Source: Vespa crabro (lineage: Eukaryota > Arthropoda > Insecta > Hymenoptera > Vespidae). Taken from it: DNA of 64,000 nucleotides. The position numbers and the translations under genes are program-made. Location: contig NC_060959.1 in the NCBI RefSeq assembly GCF_910589235.1, positions 9,383,907 through 9,447,906 on the forward strand, in the 5' to 3' direction. Under the pieces are notes generated by a model. It did no database searches and was not told where the DNA came from. It saw only the letters and a program-made list of their open reading frames with translations. This document shows, piece by piece, positions 1-12,700 of the stretch. Position 1 is the first letter of the stretch. Each line of letters starts with the position of its first letter.

Positions 1-547
1 ATCATAAGAAAAAAAAGAAAAAAAAGGAAAAAAAATAATATTTTAATAATTATATAATAATAATAATAATTATTATTATTATTATTTTCTCGAAATAAAA
101 TTTTAATCAATGGAAAAATTAAAAATAAGAATTTATTATCTCAACAAATTGTTAACTTTTGTTCGCGATAATTATTTCAGGATTAATCGATGTTTTAAAG
201 TTGTAAATGATCGTAGTTGTAAATTTATGATATTAATGTAATGACGTAATAATAAATATATATTTAAAATGGGACAAAATAATAAATACATTTCTGTTAA
301 TACGATCTTGTATATACGGGATCGTAAAAAGGGTCACTGACAAATCGATCGTAAATCACTTTTTCACATTCTATAGATTTAAAAAAGACTACGATCGTAT
401 ACGGAATCGTAGGAAAGGTCAGTGACAAATAGGTCGTAAATCACTTTTCACGTTATATTTATGTTTAAAGGACGTATTATTCATCGTCATCTTTTCATCC
501 TCCTAAACTATTAACTAATAAAAAATAATTTTGCTTGCGTTTCGCAG
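1..547 (+). other. Intron or upstream DNA of the ANKRD-like gene
   Basis: AT-rich DNA before the first visible exon. The acceptor TTCGCAG ends at 547. It contains simple A/T runs near 1-80 and a diverged tandem duplication at 301-476. I see no coding segment in it. Confidence 0.6.
301..476. repeat. Two-copy tandem repeat, period about 89 bp
   Basis: Two adjacent units (301-389 and 390-476) each begin TACGATC and share GGTCA(C/G)TGACAAAT and CGTAAATCACTTTT in the same order. They differ by scattered substitutions and small indels. The repeat lies in the intron upstream of the first visible ANKRD-like exon. Confidence 0.75.
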
Positions 548-3500
548 TCGATAGATCGGGAACCGGGCAGTCTGGAAGCTCGCCGAGGGTGACGCTCCGG
601 CTCAACCAGGTACGAGGAGCGAGGGATGAGAAAAAAGGGGGTGCATCAAACTCCCGTCAGGGTGCTATAAACGCACAGGTATAAATAAGACGGTTTGTTG
701 TAAGCCTATTTTATTCGTACGACAAAAGATTCACGGAGTAGTAGGATCTATATCTATATTCGATTTTAGATCACTAATGCGTAATGACAATTTTTTTTTT
801 TAAATCTGCCTTTTAGTTGAAAGTTTCTAGAGAAAAGTAATTTTATTTGCTATCTTACGACTTAAGGATTTTATTCTTTTTATCTTTTTTTTTTTTTTTT
901 TTTTATTTTTATTTTTATCTTTATTTTTTTATATCGATATATAATCTACAATGATATATCGCTAAAAGTATATACATGGATCATTGATTTATATTATTTT
1001 TAGAGTCAGGGACAAATGGAATCGTCGTCGAAGATGCCATTAAGTGGTTCATCGGCTATCACAAACGTCTCTGGATCGAGTGGATCTGGAAATGCAACAT
1101 CTACCGCAGACAACGGTGACGTTTATGAGTTCAAAAGCTCGAAAGAACCTACGCCAGTAAGAGGCACGAGTTCTTCGCCGAATCCCAATCCTGAAAAGGA
1201 TAAGGAGAACGGGAAATCATTATCCGGACAGATAAACCAAAACAATGGTAATAATGCAACAACGAGCGGTGGATCGACAACGACTACTAACGATTCCACA
1301 GCTGCTTCTTCCACATCCGACGATCCCTCATCGATTTCCTCATCACCCTCGACTAAACGAGCTTTCGAGGGTGACAATGCCGATGATCAAGACGAAGAAA
1401 ATCGGCGAAAGAAGCGTAAGGATACGGAAAATGTAAAGGACGGTGTTAAGAGTACACCAACTGGAAGACAAAGTACTGGCAGAAATGCCACAAATACAGG
1501 AGAAAAAGTAAGAAGCTTTTATATTAATTTTTTTTTCCTTATACATAATAGATCAAAAGTTTTTAGATAATTTTTTAAAATCAATTATATTCTTTCTCGA
1601 GACTTTCTAAATTAATTTTTTAGTAAAAGCCATAAAACTCTCGAAATTCTAGGAGAAAATAATTGACTTTTAATGTAATTTTTATTTGTATCATTTAAAG
1701 CGCCTCTCTATTAAAATATTTGAAATATTTCTTTGATACAATTTTTGATATTGTTTACTCTATATAGTGTACGAAATCTGGAAAGCAAAGTTCCAATGCT
1801 GTATCCAGTAAAAATAATCAAAACGCGGCCTCCAATGCTGCGGATAGAAAAAGTCCGAGTACAGCTTCGATGGCGAGCAGTCCTAAACCTTCGAATACAC
1901 CTGTTGGTTCCACAACAAATACGAAAACTTCAACGCCCGTATTACCTGAATCCGACGGTGAAGATGATCGTTCTAAAAGTTCTGATTCCGGTTCGGCTCC
2001 TAAAGTTCCACCTTTGAAAATAGTTATACCACAAAGTACTACGTCCGAACAGGAACAGGGTAATAGAAATGGAAAGAATACATCCAATAGAAGTCATCAG
2101 TTGCCTTACGTCGTAGCTAGTTCTAATAGTAACGATTCAACGGACAAAGATCAAAATCAATCTGCCAGCGGTACAACTAGTCCTACGGAAAATGGAAGTG
2201 GGACAAAGGTCGATGATAAAAAAGATTTTACTGGTACTCTACATTCTGAAGAAAGATCGACCCATCATCAAAGAGTTCTTAGAAGTTCGCATAGGTAAAG
2301 GATACAATCTATTGTATAAATAAAAATTAATTGTCATTGATTTATAGTGAAGATTCTTACTTAAAGAATTTTATCTATCGATTTTTCATTTTTAATAACA
2401 TTGTATACGTCTTCTCGTGCTAAACGAAATATTATAATCTTTTATTTTTCTTTGTTATTTCACTTTATTATCATAATATACAATCACTTATTTTCAATAT
2501 AATACTTTGCATATTCTTTTTATATTATTTTCTAAATCATTATCATTGTCATTATTATTTTTATAGAACTGGTAATGGTAATAATGGTTCAACAGCATCA
2601 AAAGAAGTATCAGGATCTGGTGCTGGTAATGGTAACTACTCAAATTCTTCTCCTTTACCTGTAGCTACGACCGATCGATCTAACAATTCTTCGCCACAAC
2701 AAAGACATCATTCTCCGCCACCCGAGAACACTAATTCGGAATCTAATAAACCTACTTCTGCGGAATCATCGAATACTGGAACTATAACAAAAACAAATAC
2801 AGCTACAGAAAAATCGGAAAAGAATACCGAATCTACAGGAAAAAATCAAAAAGATACAGGAGTAGAAAATTCTGAAAGTAATACTACTGCGGCTTCGTCC
2901 GCCGCTTCTAATACAACTACTTCATCTGCTCCTGTTGAATTACATCCTAGAAAAAGAAAAATGAAGCCTAATAAAGAAGCGCAACAAGCTGCAGCAACAG
3001 CTGCAGCTAATGAAGCAGCGGAAGCGAATAATACAGGACCAGAAGTACATCCGCATGATCAACCTATTACTAATTGTTACCAATTATTCCTAAATATTAG
3101 AAAACAGGTGAGATTGAAAATAATAATGGATTTTGTTACGACGATATAATACCATCTATTGTTTGTTATTGATGCATGAGAATAATCTCAGGGTTTCTTT
3201 TTTCCGAGTCTTATTTTTTGTTAGTTGAATAACCAATGAATTTTTCAGATTGAACGAAGAAGAAAAGGCCTATTTCCAGTTCAACCAAAACCTCCTCAAG
3301 GTTTTAAAGATTATTTGATGAATCGCTGTACATATGTATTAGCTGGAAATGCAAACAACGAACCGAATGTTAATCCACCAGTTAGTTTGCAAAGTCTTAT
3401 GAAAGATTTGTATATAGAACAAGAAAAAGAGAGATATCGACTTAGGATGCAACACGTAGTAGAGAAGGAAAAATTAGTATTATCTGTGGAACAAGAAATC

Positions 3501-4164
3501 CTTAGAGTTCATGGCAGGGCGGCCAGAGCTTTAGCCAATCAGTCACTTCCTTTTTCAGTTTGCACTATTCTTAAAGATGAAGAAGTTTATAATGTTATTA
3601 CTCCAGAACAAGAAGAAAAAGATAGAAATGCACGAAGTAGGTATAATGGGAGATTATTTTTAAGCTGGCTGCAGGATGTTGATGATAAATGGGAAAAGAT
3701 AAAGGTAATTTGTGAGAAATAATTGTTGTTTTTACCTGAATTTTTTTTTCTTTTCTTTTTTTTTTCTTTTTTTTACATGGACACATTTAAATTCATATAT
3801 GGTCTTCATTAATTCAGGTTAAAATAAAATATTGTGTTAAAACCGACTGATTGTCATTACTTTGCATATCAGTTTAAAAAAGCACAGTACATGTGTCAAT
3901 AATCTAAATATTGTTCATCACTTTTTTCTGTATTATAAATTATTCTTTATTTTTTGTTTTGTTTTGTTTTGTTTTGTTTTGTAGGAAGCAATGTTGTTAC
4001 GACATCATAACGAAGCCGAATCCTTACATGCCGTTCAAAAAATGGACTGGGAATGGAAATTAAAAGAAGTTGGACTTTGTGAATTCAAAGCAACACCTCA
4101 AATAGAAGATGTTCATGTTCCGATGGTACATGTTTCAGATGACTTTGACTTATTACCTGCTTAG
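548..4164 (+). CDS. ANKRD11/ANKRD12-like protein, C-terminal part (5' end outside window)
   Basis: Visible exons: 548-678 (or 548-609), 1004-1507, 1768-2294, 2567-3107, 3249-3704 and 3985-4164. The phases fit throughout and the stop is TAG at 4162-4164. The upstream part of the protein is very low complexity (Ser/Thr/Asn/Gly-rich), with an Ala-rich run (AAATAAANEAAEA) before the conserved C-terminal domain. That domain starts near PITNCYQLFLNIRKQ, continues with IERRRKGLFPVQPK and ends in DDFDLLPA. It matches, from memory, the conserved C-terminus of ANKRD11/ANKRD12 chromatin co-regulators, which bind histone deacetylases and nuclear-receptor coactivators. The ankyrin repeats would lie upstream of this window and are not seen, so the assignment rests on the C-terminus. 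The first visible exon is entered in phase 2, so the gene must begin further left. Confidence 0.8.
3950..3983. repeat. (TTTTG)n repeat at the last ANKRD-like acceptor
   Basis: About six TTTTG units run directly into TTTTGTAG, the acceptor of the final coding exon at 3985, and act as its pyrimidine tract. Confidence 0.85.
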
Positions 4165-4763
4165 TATACAGTGACTGAACAATCATATTGTACGTTTCTA
4201 TCATGTACCTTTAAATTAACTTTAAGGATGGTCGTTATTTAATCTGTGATCTCTTCATTAATATATCCGCTCTTTTGCACTTATTTTTCATATATAGGTT
4301 TTCATATAATGTATGACAAATACATCCCGAGGCTGTAGGTAGAATTGGTATGAAATAGTTAGAATGAGAATATTCGTATTCTTTTAACTGATTTTCTAAA
4401 ATCATTACAAGATTTTAATTAATCTTTTATTCAATTAAACTTATCCTTTTAAGTGAATAATTCAAAATATGCAAAAGCTTGATTGCTTAAAGAAGCAAAA
4501 CTTTCAATAACTTTGTACAAAGTTTATCATTCTATCAATCTCAAATGAAGACTCATTAAAAACGATCATTAACTATGATCAAAATTTCAATAATGTTTCT
4601 TATATAGGAAACAAAAGATATTTAATTTTCAAGTATTGGTTTGTACATATTTTGTAACTAGTTATATGTATCATAAATAAATTAATAATGTATAGTTTCT
4701 CTTCAAAATAAGAAAAAATGTGTATAATAAATACGAATGCTTTGAGATATTAAATTATAATGT
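4165..4763. other. Convergent 3' intergenic region
   Basis: This lies between the stop of the ANKRD-like gene (+) and the stop of Tmem70 (-). It is AT-rich with AATAAA-like motifs such as the one in CATAAATAAATTAATAATG near 4672-4690, and presumably holds the two 3'UTRs. No ORF is of interest. Confidence 0.6.
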
Positions 4764-5705
4764 TTATCTTTTATTTTCAGTCTTATCAGAGAAATTTTCT
4801 TCAGTAGTTACATTATTTAAATTAGGATTACCCAATTTGTAATCTATTGGTTTATCAAATCCCATTATTTTTTGATAATGATTGAAATCATTAAAATTAT
4901 TTTCATCAAATAATAAAGGCTTGCCTTTAATAAGGCATGTTGTAAATATACCACTAATCTCTGGTATTACGACATCATCTGGTGTAAATTCAATCTGTAA
5001 AATATAAATTTTATCCATAACTTTTTTACAAAGTATAAGAACTTTTAGATTTATAAAAAATATGTTAAATACTTTGTTTTCAAGAAGAAATAAGCTGTAG
5101 GTTGTAGCAAGGTATTTATCTCTTTCAGAATCATAATAAATAAATGTCACATATCTCTTTGTTAGTATGTGTAAAAGAAAAGTCATACTAATTGAGAGGA
5201 CTCCTAATATGATGGATCCTGCGATACCCATTGTACTGTCCATTGCAATAGATTGCATAATAAAATAAGGTTGTATTGCAATTGCAAACGCCGATGATGA
5301 TAAAGAAAATATCTTCAGATTACGAATGTTTCTCTTCAAAATCCCATCATAGATTTCTAAAGGTTTTCCTTGAGAATATTCTTGATTGTTGTGAACAGCT
5401 CTCTAAAAAAAGTATAATATATAATTTGTCCCAAATTTAATATTATAAGTTAAATATCAAACACTCCTTAATATAGAAATTATTCGAATAAATAGAAGAT
5501 CACACTACTTATCATTTATGTACAAAATTTTAAAGAAAAAGTTCAAAGAAAAATTTGAATACAATGCTTCTTAATAAATTGTAATTCTAACCTTAACATA
5601 ATTACTATTATAGTTCATACGGAGATAACTGCAATTCAAGTTCTTAGTATTTTTAAAATAAATTTCACATTTTTGTCGTAAATTAGCTCGTAGTATCAAG
5701 GACAT
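4764..5705 (-). CDS. Tmem70: TMEM70 family mitochondrial membrane protein
   Basis: Three coding exons, all phase 0: 5592-5705, 5073-5402 and 4764-4994, giving 224 residues. TMEM70 is a mitochondrial inner-membrane protein needed for assembly of ATP synthase (c-ring incorporation) and complex I. What is seen: a basic, Arg/Lys-rich start with few acids (MSLILRANLRQK), as expected of a mitochondrial presequence; two hydrophobic segments separated by a short turn around GIAGSIILGVLSISMTFLL; and the family signature FTPDDVVIPEISG with GKPLLFDENNF and MGFDKPIDYKL near the C-terminus. Length is slightly below human TMEM70 (260). The ATG at 5705 was chosen because it opens the only frame joining the downstream exon through a good donor (AAG|GTTAGA). 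Its neighbour on the same strand is Rad17, about 0.6 kb upstream, with no shared function. Confidence 0.85.
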
Positions 5706-6299
5706 TTTTTAAATAATTTATATTATCAGCCAATTTTTATTTTCTAAGTAAAACAATACGATCAGACGCTTAACATTCAAATTATTAATATGCACCACTT
5801 GTTTTTTATAACAATAACAATTAAAATGTCTACTTATTTTCTTTGAATAATTGCACATGCAAATAGTCGAACATTTCATAAGAATTTTTTTTTTTTTTTT
5901 TACAGCGGCAGTACTATCGCGTATGTACTTCATGTATTTCATCGGCTTGCCATCTGGTGAAGAAAAACTTGAACCACAAATTTTATTATAACCTTTACGT
6001 ATTCGTGTGTGTACGTGTGTATGTGTATGGTGTGTGCGAATTAAATATATGTATAAATACTAAAAAAATTTTTCATTTTTGAATCGTTTATGAATATTAC
6101 ATTCGTAAGGAAGTAACAAGTTATATAAGTTCACTTTTATGTAACATTGAGGAATATAAGAGGAACGAACTATTATGTAATTAGATAAAATTCTAACCTG
6201 ATAGAAATTATGCAAACACAAATATAAAAATAAAAAAACTTATATTTAAGGGTATTCAAAATTCTAATTATTTTTTTCAATACAATTCGATACAATCTT
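5706..6299. other. Tmem70 upstream region and Rad17 3'UTR
   Basis: Intergenic stretch between two minus-strand genes. It contains an A/T run at 5886-5902 and a short GT-rich tract at about 6003-6038. It should hold the Tmem70 promoter and the end of the Rad17 transcript. I recognise no core promoter motif. Confidence 0.5.
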
Positions 6300-8477
6300 T
6301 CAATCACTTATTTCTTCCATGTCAGGATCAGACTTGATCATTATATTTTTATCTTTAACAATTAGCGACTTGTACCATTGACTTTCTGCATCGTCTAAAG
6401 AGTTTCGTCTGAAAAGTATATTAATTAGTAATAAATCTATATACATTTATTTATTTATTTAAAGTAGATAATATACTAACACAATAGTTTTGTCATACTG
6501 TGGTTTTCGTACTGGGTTCCATCCAGTGACAGGTGATTCATTAGCTACCATAATACCACGTATGCATAAGGATAAACTAAGTTTATTCAGATTTGGATCC
6601 TAAAAGAATAACTTTATCTGCATACATTTTGTAATATTATAATTTAACATATAATTTATAAAATAAGTAAAACTTACACGCCATTCTGAATTTAGGATAT
6701 CTGCTAGACTTAAGACATCAGCACCTATACTTGATTCTTCTATGAATCTAATAGTATTTATATAATTTTCATGAAGAAAATACAAAAATGTAGTCGTTTG
6801 TGATTGAAAATATTCTGCTATTTCATCAGGATTATGAACAAATTTCCATGAATTTTCTATTTCTATCCCTAAAATTTGATGGTTGTATATTGTAATGTTA
6901 TCTTGATATTTTTAATATTTTTTAAAATTAATGAGATTATTGTTTACTTTTAGGATTAATAACTCTACCAATCCCATGCAATAATCCAAGACTCTCTTTA
7001 CGGTTAGTACACTCATTTTCCAACAGTTCTTCTGGTACTAATAAGAAAAGTATTCCTTCAGATGGATTGAATTTATTGATTTATGATTTAGATTATTATA
7101 AATTTTCGCATAAGTTTTATTTACCTTTAAGTGAAATAAATATGATATTCAATAAAGCATTGCGGGCATCACCAATATTGTTGGATAAAATTTCATCGAT
7201 TTGTTGTTGCATGATATGTAATAAGTTTTCTGCTGTTGAATTTAATATTAGTGATACCCTTTTTAACATATTTTTCATTGCTGTTTGTGTAACAGGATTT
7301 ATACTGTATTTAGCAAAAAAGGAATAAATTTATGTTTTCTAGTAATCTCATTACTTATATAAATGTTTTAACATATTGAAGTAAACCCTGAATGCCATTA
7401 AATTATTATCCCTCATTTCAGTTTTTCATACAATATCTTCATAAAGATGATTTATGTGCAATAAAACAGATCTCTTTTGTAATTATTTAACGTGTTAAAA
7501 AATATCAATTGACATTAAATCAAAAAGATCTTACCTGATGAAAGAAATATCAAATTTTTCTCTTATATGAGGTGCAAATAAAGTTTGTAGTAATTTAGAA
7601 TTTCCCTCCTTATCTGTGCATATAAATACTATAGGATCTCTTCCAAATTCAAAGTATTTGCTAAAATAATTGTATTCGTGTATTTAGAAATTAAATAAAA
7701 TGATCTATTAAATATAAAATATAAAAATCTTAATTAATATAAATATAAAAATATATAGTAACTGCTTACTGTAACATTGAATGAAAACTTTCTTTATCCT
7801 CATAATATATATTAGGAAAATCCTTAACTATTAAAAGACGTTTGCAACAATTGGATAATACAGAATTATATCGAGTAGCTCTCACCATGTAGTCCTCAAA
7901 TTTATCACTCTGTCTCATTATCCTGTCTGATGAAAATATCTATGATTATAGAATCATGTAGTATTAAATTTAATTTTTTGTTTATAAATCTTACTATTCT
8001 CATCCATTATCTGATCTATTGAATTTATCCATTCCGTAACTTCAAAACCATTTTCATTAGCTAATAATTTTATAGCAATGGTTTTTCCACAACCTGATGG
8101 ACCAGAAATAACTAATGCAGTTGGCTTTCCTTTATGCGCTTTGTTTTGAAGCCAGTTCAGAATTTCTTGTTGCTTTTGTCTACTAATAACCAATTCAGAT
8201 TGTATTTTTGGTTCACAATTTGATAATAATGTTGATAAGTTATGAGTATTTTTCTTCTTTGAAGTAATATCATTAACAATCTCTGTATAATCATCATAAG
8301 ATATTTGAGAATAAGTCCTTTTAGTTAAAGATTTGTTGTTCGTAGTATCACAATCAAATGAAGATATTAACCAACTATTATTTGTCTGAAAAGAAAAAAA
8401 TCATTTCTACAAGTATTATAAGGTATATCTTTTAATAAATTGTTAAACATTGAGTTATTTACCTTTTTATTAGCCAT
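6300..8477 (-). CDS. Rad17: Cell cycle checkpoint clamp loader subunit RAD17
   Basis: Nine coding exons: 8463-8477, 7995-8385, 7770-7926, 7535-7660, 7125-7303, 6948-7055, 6678-6868, 6481-6599 and 6300-6408. Phases close to 464 residues. RAD17 pairs with RFC2-5 to load the 9-1-1 clamp at damaged DNA and activates ATR signalling in the nucleus. What is seen: the family region CEPKIQSELVISRQKQQEI; a Walker A motif GPSGCGKT at residues 100-107; an RLLIVKDFPN strand at the Walker B position; and the conserved C-terminal NSWKFVHNPDEIAEY. The protein is shorter than human RAD17 (681 in the long form), mainly at the C-terminus, which here ends soon after an acidic DPDMEE tail. Exon 1 encodes only five residues. 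The donor of exon 8 is GTTAGT and was picked because only it preserves the frame. The family call is firm; small exon edges are inferred. Confidence 0.87.
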
Positions 8478-9519
8478 GTTGAAATATTGATATCTTATAA
8501 AATAAATAATTATTATATTTTATTCAGATATTACTTATTTAATGATTAATTAACAGTATTGATTGCAATTATATATTATTGTAAAGTTTTTATAAAATAT
8601 TATTTAGTAAAATTGTTTTAGAAAAATTATGAAGATAGAATAACATCAGTTGGAAATACTTATTAGAGTTATCAAAAAGTAAGGTTAAGATACACATGGC
8701 TATGTAGAAACCGACGAAAAACTAGTTACTAAAGTATACTTTATTCTTAGATTATACAGAATAAAAAAAAAAAAAAAAAAAAAAATAGGAACGAATAATC
8801 TTTATTATAATATTATATATTTTGTTTACAAATCAAGTACAGATAAGTCATATTTATCTGATTAAGAAGCTATATAATAGTATTTAAACATTATGTAATA
8901 GATTCTACATGTTCATTACAGCATACTAATTATTGAAACATTATAAATACGTACTTTATCAAGTGTAATAAACACATAACAAACCGGTCAAGATTTTAAT
9001 TACATTTTTGTTTAATTGTATAAATTGCTTAAATATTATAGTAATTTATAAAAAAGAAAATAATTATTACATTATACTGAAATTACATATATTTAAATAT
9101 GCGATATTTATTTCGTTAAAAAAGTGAAATAGGATTTATTTCTTGTTTCAGTTAAAAACAAGAATATATATATATATATAATTGGATTATTATAAATTAA
9201 AAATTACAATTCATACATTTACATTACTAAACATTAATATTATTTGAATATCGCAAGCGGACAAACTTAAAATATATTTTAATCATTTATAAATGTGCAT
9301 TTTAATATCTTATAAACTTGATATTAATCAAGGATATCCTTTTAGTTAAATCTATTAATTAATTGTTACTTCACAATTTGAAAAATCCTTAAGTAATATA
9401 AACAAATGAACATTATATTATTTATATTGTGTTGTAAATTAAAATCTATTGATATCTCTAAATAGTGTACGAAAGACTTGTTCATATAACTCATTATTAA
9501 ATTACTTTGTAACAAAAAA
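8478..9519. other. Intergenic, Rad17 upstream and Nup98-96 3'UTR
   Basis: About 1 kb of very AT-rich DNA with an A-run at 8762-8785 and scattered AATAAA-like motifs on the minus strand side. Nothing codes here. It must contain the Rad17 promoter and the Nup98-96 polyadenylation site. Confidence 0.5.
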
Positions 9520-9751
9520 TTATGCTTTTTGCGAAACTGCTTCATTTACACACATATTAATAATAGGCCGCAACTCTTGTTGGGCATAATCTTCTGGTAA
9601 TGGTAATTGTGAGATTAGATAAACTAATACCTTTAGCATAGATGTATTTTCGTTTGCTTGCAGTATAAGCAAATTTTTAGCTACATGTAATGTTCTTTTT
9701 GCAATTTCGGCTTGACACAATCTGAAAATATTATTACAAGATGGATTATAT

Positions 9752-9796
<45 letters not shown>

Positions 9797-12700
9797 AAAT
9801 CAGTATCAATACATATATATATTACCTGTGCTTAGCACTCAGACAAGGAAATTGATCTATTTTCGAACATAATGACGTCAATCTAGGTTTTAGCAATTCC
9901 AATTTATAATTTATTGCACAAGAATCAGAAGAATTTAATAAATTTTGGATTTGAGTAGTTATTTCTATATAATCCCAAAGTAATTGACCTTGATTAGGCC
10001 AATTGCTAATTATATTGCTACATTCTTCAGGTACCAATGGGTTAAGCAAAGATTGAAGATACTCATAATTTTCTGTATAATGAAATTAATATTAAAAATT
10101 AATTTTATTACTCAGTTAATAATAGTTAAATTATATCACAGAAATTAATCTTATACCGTTTATTATAGCATCAGCTGCTAAATGTTCAATAATAATTTCA
10201 TGAGCCATATTCCACTCTTCAGCTTGTATAAAATACCATGCAGCTTCTCCATATCTGACAAATTCAAACGTCATTTAAGATAAAAACAAGAGTATGGGAA
10301 TTTAATTAAATTTAAGATGATTAACATGAATTTGTATTTTGTACCTTTTACTAACACGACTTTTCATGGCTTTGGCTTGATGAATCCATGCTGACGGTAT
10401 ACCTAACTCTTCTTTTAAAAATTCTTCTTGTTTAACATATTCAGGAATGTCATCTATTTCTACATGTCTTGCCAATAAATCTAATACTGCAGTACGTCTT
10501 CGTCCAGCATCTCGTAAATGTAATATTACAAAAATAGCCCAATGCCATAAACCATATCCCTCTAATTGAGTTGCAAAATTGATATGTGTCAATGATGTCA
10601 CGTACTCAGAAAGATGTGAATAACCCAAACTAAGTAATGTCTGTTGCATTAACCAACTGTAAAAGAAATTCATAAGTAATCCAATATGATTGGATATGTG
10701 TGCGTGTATCAAATTATTTTTTTTTTTTTTATTTTTAATACACATTATAATCACTTTATTTTTAACATTTTATTGATAAGTGAAATAAATAAATTTGAAA
10801 AAGAAATATTATTCTAGAAAAATACCTAAGTCTGTAATCGAATGGATCTAAAGTATATGTTAATGGATTCAAAAGTTTTTCCAAGGAATGATTTCCAGTA
10901 CAATATAGTTTCAATATATGAAAACATAAATCATGCACTGATTTTTTATTATTTGTTTCTGGATCATATTCATTGTTTCTATATTCAGGCTCTGGTATTA
11001 CTGAATATGCTTCAGTTGGATCAACATTAAATGATGATTCATACAAATCCAAAACATCTGTTATTGAAGCAGTTGGAGAAGACAAATACCTGTATAGATT
11101 TATCAAAATGTTAATTAAACATATAAATTTACATGTAAATAAAGTATTGTCTTACCACAAGTGAACAGCTAAGGCTCTTTTCCAATCAAGTCCTTCACAA
11201 GTATTGATGGTACCATGTTTACTAGAAATAAGAGGTTCGCCCGCTATCAGAGTAAATAACTTTAAGCGATTGATAGAAAGATTTTCATCAACATCCAAAT
11301 CTTGCCATACTGCAAGTTGTTGTTTCACCATTTCTTTTACAGGTAATCCACTTCGTAATTGTGCCATTAACAGTGCTAAGCAATGATCTCCCACTTTTCT
11401 AGCAATCTGACATGCTTCTTCCAACCTCAATGCTTTTGAATATTAAGATTATTATAATTAATGGATTTATTATTAATAAATTAATATAAGAAGATAGTGT
11501 GAAACCTATCTAAAATCAAACAATATTTATACACCATACATATGTATGTGTATACATACCAGTAAGCAGCGAAAGTATTATTTTATCATCCGTATCAATC
11601 TCAGCAATTTCTTGCTCTACAGTTTCTTTAACTACACTTTGGAGCCATTCCCCTACAGCTTCCTTTCTTACCATTACAGTATGATGTTTCGCATTTCCTA
11701 AAACAAATCAATTGTGTATTTGATTATTTAAATTTAATTATGATTGAAGCATAATACATACAACACGCACCCGCAGTTGCACACACACACACATACAAAA
11801 TAAATTACCAGTGGATATATTTATGTCAGGGAGATCTCCCCAAAGTGCCACACATAATTTGAAGACTGTTTTAGTATACACCATCATAATATCTGAAGAA
11901 AATTGATCAGCTAGTTCTTGAGCTAATTTGCTATGAGCACTTAAAGTAGTACTTGCTGTTTCTGTTGCTACATTAAAAGTTGGACAATCTCCTTCCTGTC
12001 CCATAATACAATTAGCAAGCTGAATTTTTAAATGTCCTTCTATACTTTCCTTTGAACATTTTATAATAAACATAAGATAAGTTTGTATATCAAAAAACAC
12101 TTAATTTCTCAAAATATTTAACATATTTAAAAAATTACCTTAAACATTTGAATATATTCAACTTCTGCTCCATTACCTCCCAAAATTTGTAAACGTTGCA
12201 CAACATTCATTGAAGTTGTATCACCTGGTATACGACCACATACATAAGATCCTAACTGATCAAATGTATTTTGTAATGGTATTTTAGCTGCTTGTTCTTG
12301 CGTACTTAAAGAAAGTAATGTCAAACCCATACCCCAACTTGATCTGAATACTCTACCCATTTGTATACCTGTATAAATAATTATATGATGATTACTACAT
12401 TGATTAAATATAAAAACACGTGAATCTAAAACGTATCATGGTAACCAAAGTAAAAATAGATTTTTTATAAAAAATTAATCTCCATGAAATAAAATATTTA
12501 ATAATATATTACCAAAATCTGCGGCACTACGAAAATGTAATTTATTCAGAATAGATTCTGAAAGTGGAATCACTTCTGAATGACATCTCATTACTTTGGT
12601 TACTGGTGCTATTGAAGGATCGGGAAAAGGTTTTGCAAGAGCAAATGTTTGAGCGCCAGTAATTTCATTTGATAATTTTGATTTTGAACCTACAAGAAAA

